Shown here: piece by piece, positions 25,026 to 32,923 of the stretch
Layout of the letters: each line of letters starts with the position of its first letter
How positions within the stretch are numbered: the stretch's first letter is position 1
Notes under the pieces: generated by a model
The model's input: the letters and a program-made list of their open reading frames with translations, nothing else
The model's database searches: none
What the model was told of the DNA's origin: nothing
Program-made: the position numbers and the translations under genes
Origin: Clostridia bacterium
GTDB taxonomy: Bacteria > Bacillota > Clostridia > TANB77 > CAG-508
Assembly: GCA_017397545.1 (NCBI GenBank)
Contig: JAFQIK010000034.1
Coordinates: 1-35,157 of the forward strand
Length of the DNA: 35,157 nucleotides
Reading direction: 5' to 3'

Positions 25026-27639
25026 ATGGCAGAACTTTCGCCTATGATGAAGCATTATATGCAAATAAAAGAACAATATCAAGACTGTATAATATTTTAT
25101 AGATTAGGTGATTTCTATGAAATGTTCTTTGATGATGCAAAAACAGCATCAAGAGAACTAGAAATAACTTTAACAGGAAGAGATTGTGGTCAAGAAGAAA
25201 GAGCTCCAATGTGCGGAGTTCCTTTTCATGCTGCAGAAAGTTATATTGCAAGATTAATAGAAAAAGGATATAAGGTAGCAATTTGTGAACAATTAGAAGA
25301 TGCAAAAGAAACAAAAGGAATGGTAAAAAGAGATGTTATAAGAGTAGTAACACCTGGAACTGTAATAGAAGCAAATATGCTTGATGAAAAGAAGAATAAT
25401 TTTATAATGTCTATATACAAAAAAGGAATATATTTTGGTATAGCTGTTTGTGATGTTACAACAGGAACATTTTTATCTACTAAAATAGAAGCAAGTAATA
25501 ATTTTGCATTACTATTAGACGAACTTTCTAAATATAATCCAGCAGAAATAATAGTAAATAAAATGCTATTTAATTGCAGAGAAGAATTAGATGAAATAAA
25601 ACTAAGATTTAAAGCATATGTAAATTGCTTTGAAGAAGAAATGTTTAAAACAGACTTAGAACCGTTAATTCTAAACTATACATTTATTGATGATAACGAA
25701 AAACAAATAGAAAATATAGATGAAAACGATTTACAAATTCCACCAATTAATGGACTGTTAGATTATTTAAATCAAACTCAAAAAATAAAGTTAGAACATA
25801 TAAATATGATAAGAATGTATTCTATAACAAAATATATGTCTTTAAATTGTACAGCAAGAAGGAATTTAGAACTAACAGAAAAAATGAATGATAAATCTAA
25901 AAAAGGAACACTTCTTTGGGTATTAGATAAAACATATACATCAATGGGAGGAAGACTTTTAAGAAAATGGATAAATGAACCATTAATAGATGTTACAGAA
26001 ATTAATAAAAGATTAAATGCAGTAGAAGAATTAAAAGACAATCTAATATTTAGAGGAGATATTATAGATTGTTTGAGAAGAATTTATGATATAGAAAGAC
26101 TTGTTGGTAAAATAGCATATGGTAATACAAATGCAAGAGATATGATTTCACTTAAAAACTCTTTAAAACAATTGCCATATTTAAAGAAAATATTAGCTAC
26201 AAGTAAATCTGAATTATTACAAAATCAATATTTAAGTTTAGATGAATTAGAGGATATACATGATTTAATAGAAAATGCAATTATAGAAGACCCACCAATT
26301 ACAATAACAGAAGGCGGAATAATAAAACTTGGATATAACGAAGAAGTAGACGAATTAAAAAATGCAACAATTCAAGGCAAAAACTGGCTTATAGAATTAG
26401 AAGCAAAAGAAAAAGAAGAAACAGGAATTAAAAACTTAAAAGTTGGATTTAATAAAGTATTTGGATATTTCTTTGAAGTAACAAAATCATATTTAAATTT
26501 AGTTCCAGATAGATATATAAGAAAACAAACACTTGCAAATTGCGAAAGATATATAACGGAAGAACTAAATGAATTAGAAAGCAAAATATTAGGTGCAGAA
26601 ACAAAAGTAGTTGACTTAGAATATAAATTATTTATTGAAATTAGAAGTAAAATTGCAGTAAATATTGAAAGACTTCAAAAAGCTGCAAATATTGTGTCTA
26701 GTTTAGATGTACTTACATCATTTGCAATTGTAGCAGAAGATTTGAATTATACAAAACCAATAGTAGATAATAATGGAATAATAGATATAAAAGCAGGGAG
26801 ACATCCTGTTATAGAAAAAATAATTCCATCAGGAACATTTATAGATAATGATACATATTTAGATAAACAAAATGATAGATTATCTATAATTACAGGACCT
26901 AATATGGCTGGTAAATCTACATATATGAGACAAGTTGCATTAATTACATTAATGGCGCAACTTGGAAGCTTTGTTCCTGCAACATCTGCAAGAATTGGAG
27001 TAGTAGATAAAATATTTACAAGAGTTGGAGCATCAGATGATTTAGCAATGGGACAAAGTACATTTATGGTAGAAATGATGGAAGTTGCAGAAATCTTAAG
27101 AGAAGCAAGCTCAAATAGTTTAGTAATATTAGACGAAATAGGAAGAGGAACATCTACATATGACCGGACTTTCTATCGCATGGGCAGTAGTAGAACATAT
27201 AGCAAACAAAGAAAAATGTGGAGCAAAAACATTATTTGCAACACACTATCATGAACTTACAGAATTAGAAGAACAAATAGAGGGAGTAAGAAATTATTCA
27301 ATAGCTGTAAAAGAAAAAGGTGAAGATGTAATCTTCTTAAGAAAAATAGTTTCTGGAGGAACGGACGAAAGTTATGGTGTACATGTAGCAAAACTTGCAG
27401 GAGTTCCAAATGAAGTTGTAAAAAGATCAAACGAAATATTAAAAACTTTAGAGCGAAAAAGTATATTAGGAAAGAAAAATCAAGAAAAAGAAAATAAAAA
27501 AGTAGCAACAGGGCAACTTGATATGTTTAATTATAAAATAGCAGAACTAGCACACGAAATAGATAAAATAAACTTAAACGAACTAACACCAATAGATGCA
27601 TTAAACATATTAGTAAAAATGAAGGAGAAGATTAAATAA
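25026..27639 (+). CDS. mutS: DNA mismatch repair protein MutS, needing a +1 shift at codon 714 (CGGA)
   Basis: MutS recognises mismatches and starts repair. With one +1 shift the protein is 870 residues, normal length. It has the mismatch-binding start [18 protein letters not shown] with [15 protein letters not shown] (Phe-x-Glu motif), the lever and clamp regions, Walker [16 protein letters not shown] (about residue 624), [20 protein letters not shown], Walker [16 protein letters not shown] and FATHYHEL. The extra base is C27165: GAC CGG in frame 0, GAC GGA CTT TCT ATC in +1, restoring [16 protein letters not shown]. Frame 0 ends at 27254 and would remove the end of the ATPase domain. AGGAG lies upstream of the ATG. 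No mutL follows within the window. Confidence 0.94.
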
Positions 27640-27780
27640 TGTAGGGGGCGTATTGTATACGCCCTTTAATAAAAACATATTGCAAACACTGTAGGGGCAG
27701 GGCTTGCTCTGCCCTAAATAAAAAATATTACAAAACCTGTAGGGGGCGATGCCCACATCGACCCGCAATCTTCGAAGAAA
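27640..27780 (+). repeat. Three small palindromic repeats directly behind mutS
   Basis: 27640-27665 (GGGGGCGTAT/ATACGCCC), 27690-27715 (GGGCAGGGC/GCTCTGCCC) and 27738-27764 (GGGCGATG/CATCGACCC). The third is followed by the TTCGAAGAAA extension. The first begins one base after the mutS stop. Confidence 0.85.
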
Positions 27781-27981
27781 TCTCTTAAAATAAAACAAAA
27801 AAATAAAGACATTATATCGAAAAATGTCTCTTTCTTTAACACAAACGCTTATCTCATTATAACATTAAAACAAGCATTTTGCAAACAACAAAATCATAAG
27901 AATTAGTGTAAAAAAAAGAGTATAATAAAGATAGAAATAAAAAAATAAAAATAGAATATATTTTTTTAGAAGATAGTATCA

Positions 27982-28010
27982 TTGCATTAAAGTAAAGCAT
28001 ATGATAATAT
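27982..28010 (+). promoter_or_regulatory. Promoter of the 6S RNA gene
   Basis: TTGCAT (27982-27987), 17 bases, TAATAT (28005-28010). Between 27781 and 27981 there is AT-rich DNA with no gene seen. Confidence 0.5.
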
Positions 28011-28035
28011 ATAAATACAATAAAAATAAGTTAAT

Positions 28036-28235
28036 AATTTTCCCTACATAGTACGAGCAAATGGAATTTTTAGAACCAACAGATAAGGAAAGGGAGCTTA
28101 GAACTCTAATTATGGCGTGCATGCTTACACTTTAAGTAGTAAGAAGCCCAGGAATACTTAGGAGAGCACCCACCTGTGTAAGAGCAGGTCCTTAAAAATT
28201 CTTTTATAACCGGCTAACGTGGGGACAATTTTTTT
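28036..28235 (+). ncRNA. ssrS: 6S RNA (regulator of RNA polymerase)
   Basis: 6S RNA mimics an open promoter and holds SigA RNA polymerase in stationary phase. The transcript folds back on itself: TCCCTAC (28041-28047) with GTGGGGA (28219-28225), then GAATTTTTAGAACC (28064-28077) with GGTCCTTAAAAATTC (about 28187-28201). This leaves a large central bubble. The 3' half holds GCATGCTTACAC ... GTAAGAAGCC and CACCCACCTGTG ... AGCAGGTCC, which line up with the GCATGCT ... GAGAAGCC and CACC ... GGTTCAAG arms of E. coli 6S RNA. An A/T-rich hairpin with a run of eight T (from about 28227) ends it. Length of about 190 is typical. Confidence 0.8.
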
Positions 28236-28239
28236 TGTA

Positions 28240-28480
28240 AAAAAATTGTACTATTCACTCTTCACTTTTCATTTTTCACTTAAAATTAAACAAATGACAA
28301 CAAAATAAATGCAAACAATGTATGGGTGATTTTACCCCAATGGTATGTATAATGTTTAAGTTATATTTTCGAACAACTGATTTGATGAATTTAATTATAA
28401 AACTAAAAAAGTAATCACTAATAAACATAAAAAGTATTAAAAAATGAAAATGCATATGATAACATCTTTTCAAATAAACA
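28240..28480 (+). other. Gene-free stretch before the pilin-like gene
   Basis: No gene is seen. It begins with a T/C-rich patch of TTCACT words (28252-28281), the reverse complement of the GTGAATAGTGAA patch at 22321-22347. A degraded palindrome (GGGTGATTTTACCCC, about 28323-28339) resembles the GTAGGGG family. The rest is AT-rich DNA without clear structure. Confidence 0.5.
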
Positions 28481-28501
28481 AAAGAAAGGATGGAAAAACA
28501 A

Positions 28502-29854
28502 ATGCAAAAAATGAGAGAAAAATTAAATGCAAACGCTGTAGGGGCGAGCATTGCTCGTCCGCACTTCATAGGAATGACCCTAAAAAAACAAAAAGGTATA
28601 ACCCTAATTGCCTTGATAATTACAATTATTGTTATGCTAATATTAGTAGGAGTAACAATTAATGTAGCATTAAATGGAGGGTTATTCCAAAAGGCAGAAG
28701 AAGCAAAAACACAAACACAAAAAGTAGCAGATGATGAAGAACTACAACTAGAAATAATAACAGCATACAATGAAAAAGAAGGAACAGTAGATTTAGATTT
28801 ATTAAAAACAAATTTAGAAGCAAAAAAATGGAACGTAACAAAATCAGGAGATAAACTAATATGTACAAGCGCGAAAGGTAATACATTCACAGTAACAGCA
28901 GATGGAAAAATAACAGAAGGAGGAACTAATACTGGAGGAGGAAATGGAGAAACTCCAGCAGAAGGAACAAGATTAATATCAATGTACAGAGCAGGAGAAA
29001 ATTGTACAGAAACAAATTGTACAGATGAAGGACATTTGCATATAGGAGACTATGTAAGCTATAATCCAGATACAACTGTAACAAGATATTACCCAGATGG
29101 AGAAAATGAAACAAATATAGGAACAAATACAGGGTATATAACATCAGAGGGAGCAACAAGCCTTCAAGTAGTAGAACAAGAAGATTTAAATTGGAGAGTT
29201 TTAGGAGCAAGTGGAGATAATGTATTATTAATTTCTGGTGCACCAACAACTACAGGAATACTTCGTTTTTATGGACATGTTGGATATAACAATTATGAAA
29301 ATATATTAAATACGGCATGTAGTACTTTATATAGTAAATCAGGAATAGGAACTGCAAGAAGTATAACAATGAGCGATATAGATAACTATTTGGATGGTAG
29401 CAATTATGATAAAACAACATTTGACCAAGGAAGGTCTTCTGGGTATTATGGATATACAAATTCAAATATAACATCAAATTTTGATTATAATAGTTCAACA
29501 AATACATTAACAAAATTAGCAGTAGGAGAAACAAAAACATTATTATTAACAAGTAATATGTATTATTATACAGCAAGTGAATATATAACAAATCCAATAA
29601 AATTAAATTTATTACAAGGAGATAGCAACTATCGTTACTGGGTTGCTTCACGAGCTGTTCATGTTAACTCTTACTTAGCTCGTTGGTGTTATGCGAGTGT
29701 CGATCTTAGTGATGGTACTGGTCCTTCGATCTCTGTCGGTCTGGATAAAGCCTTTTATGATACAATTGATGGAGAATTTAGCTATATGCTTAGTTTACGT
29801 CCTGTAATAACATTATCATCTGAAGTTACTACAGAAGATATAAGTAAAGAATAA
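28502..29854 (+). CDS. Type IV pilin-like surface protein with C-type-lectin-like variable end
   Basis: The prepilin motif KKQKG followed by ITLIALIITIIVMLILVGVTI gives cleavage after G32 and a 25-residue hydrophobic helix. Residue 5 after cleavage is Ala, not the usual Glu. After a helical region (about 55-90) come a Gly/Thr-rich linker and a large beta-rich domain ending YWVASRAVHVNS ... LRPVITLSSEV, like the protein at 1-324. Codons from about 29626 to 29790 (CGT, TCG, GTC, CTG) differ from the A-rich rest. I choose 28502 as start because AAAGGATGG lies 8-9 bases before it. 28490 and 28574 are alternatives. A palindromic repeat encodes VGASIARP in the leader (residues about 13-20), upstream of the cleavage site, so it would be removed from the mature protein. 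Confidence 0.8.
   Translation: MQKMREKLNANAVGASIARPHFIGMTLKKQKGITLIALIITIIVMLILVGVTINVALNGGLFQKAEEAKTQTQKVADDEELQLEIITAYNEKEGTVDLDLLKTNLEAKKWNVTKSGDKLICTSAKGNTFTVTADGKITEGGTNTGGGNGETPAEGTRLISMYRAGENCTETNCTDEGHLHIGDYVSYNPDTTVTRYYPDGENETNIGTNTGYITSEGATSLQVVEQEDLNWRVLGASGDNVLLISGAPTTTGILRFYGHVGYNNYENILNTACSTLYSKSGIGTARSITMSDIDNYLDGSNYDKTTFDQGRSSGYYGYTNSNITSNFDYNSSTNTLTKLAVGETKTLLLTSNMYYYTASEYITNPIKLNLLQGDSNYRYWVASRAVHVNSYLARWCYASVDLSDGTGPSISVGLDKAFYDTIDGEFSYMLSLRPVITLSSEVTTEDISKE
28537..28561 (+). repeat. Small palindromic repeat inside the pilin leader, translated AVGASIARP
   Basis: GGGCGAGCA/TGCTCGTCC in frame GTA GGG. Its downstream flank (CACTTCATAGGAATGACC) nearly matches that of the copy at 22376-22400. 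Confidence 0.85.
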
Positions 29855-29914
29855 TGTTTTAATATAAGATGAGATAATCTATTTGAAGGATACTAACATA
29901 TTACAAGAAAAATG

Positions 29915-29994
29915 GGGAGACCTTAGGTCTCCCTAAAAGTTAGTCAAATTTTATGAATGTAGTAAAAGCAAAAAATTGATTTTGCTTTTTTTTT
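29915..29994 (+). terminator. Two hairpins behind the pilin-like gene; the second is a strong terminator
   Basis: GGGAGACC-TTA-GGTCTCCC at 29915-29933 has no T run. AAAAGCAAAA / TTTTGCTTTT at 29964-29994 is followed by T and should stop transcription before prmC. Confidence 0.8.
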
Positions 29995-30039
29995 ATGTTA
30001 AAATTACATAGAAAATAATAATTAGTAAAAGGAAAAAAT

Positions 30040-30975
30040 ATGACTATAAAACAAATATTAGAAAATGGAGTAAAACTATTAAAAGAAAATAGCATAAATG
30101 ATGCATTACTTAAATCAAAAATATTGTTATGCTATATACTAAATGTAGAAAAAGAATATTTAATAATACATAATAAAGAAGAAATGGCTAAGGAAGATGT
30201 AGATAAATTTAACACATATATAAAAAGACTAATAAATAGAGAGCCTTTGCAATATATAACAAACAAGCAAGAATTTATGGGCTTAGAATTCTATGTAGAT
30301 AAGAGTGTCTTAATCCCACAACCAGACACAGAAATATTAGTAGAAGAAACAATAAACATATGTAAAAAAATTAATAATGAAAAATTAGATTTAAACACTG
30401 TAGGGGGCGATGCCCACATCGACCCTCATAACAACATAAAAATACTAGACCTATGCACAGGAAGTGGAGCAATTGGAATATCTATAGCAAAAAACATAGA
30501 AAATTGTGAAATGACATTATCAGATATCAGCAAAGAGGCATTAAAAATTGCACAAAAAAATTGTGTAGGGGTCGATGCCCACATCGACCCGCGTATAAAA
30601 AAACAAAAAACAAATAATAAAATAAAAATAATCCAATCAGACTTATTCGAAAACATAAAAGATAAATTTGATATAATTGTATCAAATCCACCATATATAA
30701 AAACAGATGTAATAAAAACCTTACAAAAAGAAGTCCAAAAAGAACCAATACTAGCACTAAATGGAGGTAAAGACGGACTTGATATATATAGAAGAATAAT
30801 AAATGAAGCATATAAATATTTAAATGAAGATGGATATTTATGTTTAGAGATTGGATATGACCAAAAAGATGAAGTAATTAGATTAATAAAAGAAACAGGT
30901 AAATATAAAAATATATATTCAAAAAAAGATTTGTCAGGAAATGATAGAATAGTAATTTGTAAAAAGGAGAATTAA
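30040..30975 (+). CDS. prmC: Release factor glutamine methyltransferase PrmC, with two in-frame repeat insertions
   Basis: PrmC methylates the GGQ glutamine of RF1 and RF2. The 311-residue protein has the N-terminal helical domain (INDALLKSKILLCYILNVEK and later REPLQYITNKQEFMGLEFYV), the SAM-binding motif LDLCTGSGAIGISIA and the catalytic NPPY in IIVSNPPYIKTD. Two palindromic repeats are translated in the same frame: VGGDAHIDP (about 121-129), just before the SAM motif strand, and VGVDAHIDP (about 176-184), between the second and third strands of the Rossmann fold. Both fall in surface loops of the fold, so the enzyme may tolerate them. The stop lies one base before the whiA start, so the two are coupled. 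No prfA gene is adjacent. Confidence 0.93.
   Translation: MTIKQILENGVKLLKENSINDALLKSKILLCYILNVEKEYLIIHNKEEMAKEDVDKFNTYIKRLINREPLQYITNKQEFMGLEFYVDKSVLIPQPDTEILVEETINICKKINNEKLDLNTVGGDAHIDPHNNIKILDLCTGSGAIGISIAKNIENCEMTLSDISKEALKIAQKNCVGVDAHIDPRIKKQKTNNKIKIIQSDLFENIKDKFDIIVSNPPYIKTDVIKTLQKEVQKEPILALNGGKDGLDIYRRIINEAYKYLNEDGYLCLEIGYDQKDEVIRLIKETGKYKNIYSKKDLSGNDRIVICKKEN
30399..30425 (+). repeat. Small palindromic repeat inside prmC, first copy
   Basis: GGGCGATG/CATCGACCC, in frame GTA GGG, giving VGGDAHIDP. Confidence 0.9.
30564..30591 (+). repeat. Small palindromic repeat inside prmC, second copy
   Basis: GGGTCGATG/CATCGACCC with loop CCCA, in frame GTA GGG, giving VGVDAHIDP. Identical core to the copies in mtaB and behind addA. 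Confidence 0.9.
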
Positions 30976-30976
30976 T

Positions 30977-31613
30977 ATGTCGTTTTCTTCAGAAGTTAGA
31001 GAAGAATTATTAGAATTAAAAATGTGGGATAATAATAGTAGTTTAAAACAAGATGAACAATTAGCAAGACTTTTAATTAGAGAATCATTTATAAAAAAAG
31101 GATTTATAAATGACCCAAACAAAGAATATCACCTAGAAATACTTTTTAAATCAAAAAAGAAAGCAGAAGAATTAAAAGAAGTAATTTTAAATTTTGGAAT
31201 AGATATAAAACTAACTAAAAAGGCGTCAGAATATATGCTATATCTTAAAGATGGAGAAGCAATATCATCTTTTTTAGCACTAATGGGAGCTGCAAAAGCA
31301 GTAATAAAATTTGAAGAAATAAGAGTAATAAAAGACACAAGAAATAACATTAATAGATTAGTAAACTGTGAAACAGCAAATTTAAATAAAACAATAAATG
31401 CAGCAGTAAAACAAGTAGAAGCAATAAAAAAATTAAAGAAGAATAACCAGTTTGAAAAGCTATCAGAAAATTTAAAAGAATTAGCAAATTTAAGAATAGA
31501 ACATCCAGATGTAACATACGAAGAACTTCGGAAAAATGCTTACAAAACCAATAGGAAAATCTGGAGTAAGCCACAGATTAGAAAAAATAATAAAATTGGC
31601 AAATGAAAATTAA
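30977..31613 (+). CDS. whiA: Sporulation/division regulator WhiA, short form, needing a +1 shift at codon 185 (CGGA)
   Basis: WhiA combines a LAGLIDADG-like domain with a C-terminal HTH and binds DNA. In Bacillus it affects division and in Streptomyces it controls sporulation. With one +1 shift the protein is 211 residues, about 100 shorter than usual. It begins MSFSSEVREELLEL like the family but then jumps to LIRESFIKKGFINDPNKEYH, so the first LAGLIDADG half is missing. The second half is intact: VKDTRN-like IKDTRNNINRLVNCETANLN, then LRIEHPDVTYEEL and the HTH. The extra base is C31529: CTT CGG in frame 0, CTT GGA AAA ATG in +1, restoring ELGKMLTKPIGKSGVSHRLE. Without the shift the HTH is lost. 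Coupled to prmC, with AAGGAG upstream of the ATG. Confidence 0.9.
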
Positions 31614-31616
31614 TTG

Positions 31617-31726
31617 AATTGTAATTTCGAGGTGTGATGTGGGATGTGTGAGGTGTGCTTTTAGGGTCAGGCTTCGTAGACTTTACTTTAATTTCGCACT
31701 TCGCACCTCTCACTTCACACTTCAAA
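31617..31726 (-). repeat. Long palindromic repeat, GTGTGA family, copy 4 (inverted)
   Basis: GAGGTGTGATGTGGGATGTG, then AGGTGTGCTTTTAGGG, is the reverse complement of the right half of copy 1. CACCTCTCACTTCACACTTC closes it. It begins with TGAATTGTAATT just behind the whiA stop and ends about 20 bases before hemW. Confidence 0.8.
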
Positions 31727-31747
31727 TACAAAAAACAGGAGAAAACA

Positions 31748-32884
31748 ATGAAAAAACTAGGATTATACATACACATACCATTTTGCAAAAGAAAATGTTA
31801 CTATTGCGATTTTGTTTCGTTTTCAGGTAAAGAAAAATTAATAGAGCAATATATAAATTCTCTAAAACAAGAAATAAAAAAATGCAAAATAAATAAAGAA
31901 GAGTACCAGGTAAAAACTATTTATTTTGGAGGTGGAACACCTTCATTCATAAATAGCAGTTATATAACAGATATAATAAAAGAATTAAAACAAAAATTTA
32001 ATATTTCAGAAAATGCAGAAATAACAATAGAAATAAATCCTGGAACTGTAGATGAACAAAAATTAAAAGACTACTATAATGCAGGAATAAATAGAATAAG
32101 TTTTGGGCTTCAAACTACAAAAAGTGAGCTGCTTAAGTTAGTAGGAAGAATTCATAGTTATAGTAGCTTTTTAGAAGCTTATAATTTAGCAAGAAAAGTA
32201 GGTTTTAAAAATATAAATGTAGATTTGATGATAGGATTGCCTGTGCAAACTATTCAAGATATAGAAGAAGATTTAGAAAGAATAATAAACTTAAATCCAG
32301 AACATATATCAGTTTATTCTTTAATAGTAGAAGAAGGAACAAAAATTGAAGAAAAAATTGATAAAAAAGAATTGTATTTGCCAAGCGAAGAATTAGAAAG
32401 AAAGATGTATTGGAAAGTAAAAGAAGAATTAGAAAAAAACGGGTATGTACATTATGAAATATCAAATTTTGCAAAAAAAGGTTTTGAATCTAAACACAAT
32501 TTAGCATGTTGGAATCAAGAAGAATATATAGGATTTGGACTAGCAGCACATTCATATATAAATAATACAAGATATTCAAATACAGAAAATTTAGAAGAAT
32601 ATGTTACTGTAGGGGCGGACGCCCCTGTCCGCCCACAAACAACACACGAAATCCAAACAAAAGAAGATAAAATGAAAGAATATATGCTTCTGGGATTAAG
32701 AAAAATAGAGGGTATAAAAATATCAGACTTTAAAAATAAATTTGTAGAGAATCCAATTTATTTATACAGAGAAAGTTTAAATAAATTAGTTATACAAGAA
32801 CTTATAGAAATAGATATTGATAATATAAAACTAACAAATAAAGGAATAGACTTAGCAAATTTAGTATGGGAAGAATTTGTTTAA
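31748..32884 (+). CDS. hemW: Radical-SAM heme chaperone HemW, with an in-frame repeat insertion
   Basis: HemW is a coproporphyrinogen-oxidase-like radical-SAM protein that binds and delivers heme. The 378-residue protein has IHIPFCKRKCYYCDF (cluster cysteines in C-x3-C-x2-C), YFGGGTPSF, EITIEINPGTVD, GINRISFGLQTT, VDLMIGLPVQTI and HYEISNFAKKG, then WNQEEYIGFGLAAHSYI. A palindromic repeat near residues 287-296 is translated VGADAPVRP, just after the catalytic core and before the C-terminal winged-helix part. The start is 31748 with ACAGGAG upstream. The open frame reaching back to 31655 is only palindromic DNA. The stop codon TAA is the first base triplet of the IS-like inverted repeat. Confidence 0.93.
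   Translation: MKKLGLYIHIPFCKRKCYYCDFVSFSGKEKLIEQYINSLKQEIKKCKINKEEYQVKTIYFGGGTPSFINSSYITDIIKELKQKFNISENAEITIEINPGTVDEQKLKDYYNAGINRISFGLQTTKSELLKLVGRIHSYSSFLEAYNLARKVGFKNINVDLMIGLPVQTIQDIEEDLERIINLNPEHISVYSLIVEEGTKIEEKIDKKELYLPSEELERKMYWKVKEELEKNGYVHYEISNFAKKGFESKHNLACWNQEEYIGFGLAAHSYINNTRYSNTENLEEYVTVGADAPVRPQTTHEIQTKEDKMKEYMLLGLRKIEGIKISDFKNKFVENPIYLYRESLNKLVIQELIEIDIDNIKLTNKGIDLANLVWEEFV
32608..32634 (+). repeat. Small palindromic repeat inside hemW, translated VGADAPVRP
   Basis: GGGCGGACG ... TGTCCGCCC in frame GTA GGG. The stem sequence differs from the DAHIDP type but the frame is the same. Confidence 0.85.
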
Positions 32885-32923
32885 AAAGGAGCCAAAGGGG
32901 ACGGCAGGCTGTCTAAAAATTAA

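Noticed and set aside
9674-31532. Sequencing or assembly errors as cause of the five frameshifts
   Set aside because: All five are a C before GGA at a conserved glycine, none in a homopolymer. Errors would vary in base, place and sign. Not fully excluded without reads.
31655-31747. N-terminal extension of HemW
   Set aside because: It is the right half of a palindromic repeat. The family start MKKLGLYIHIPFC is at 31748.
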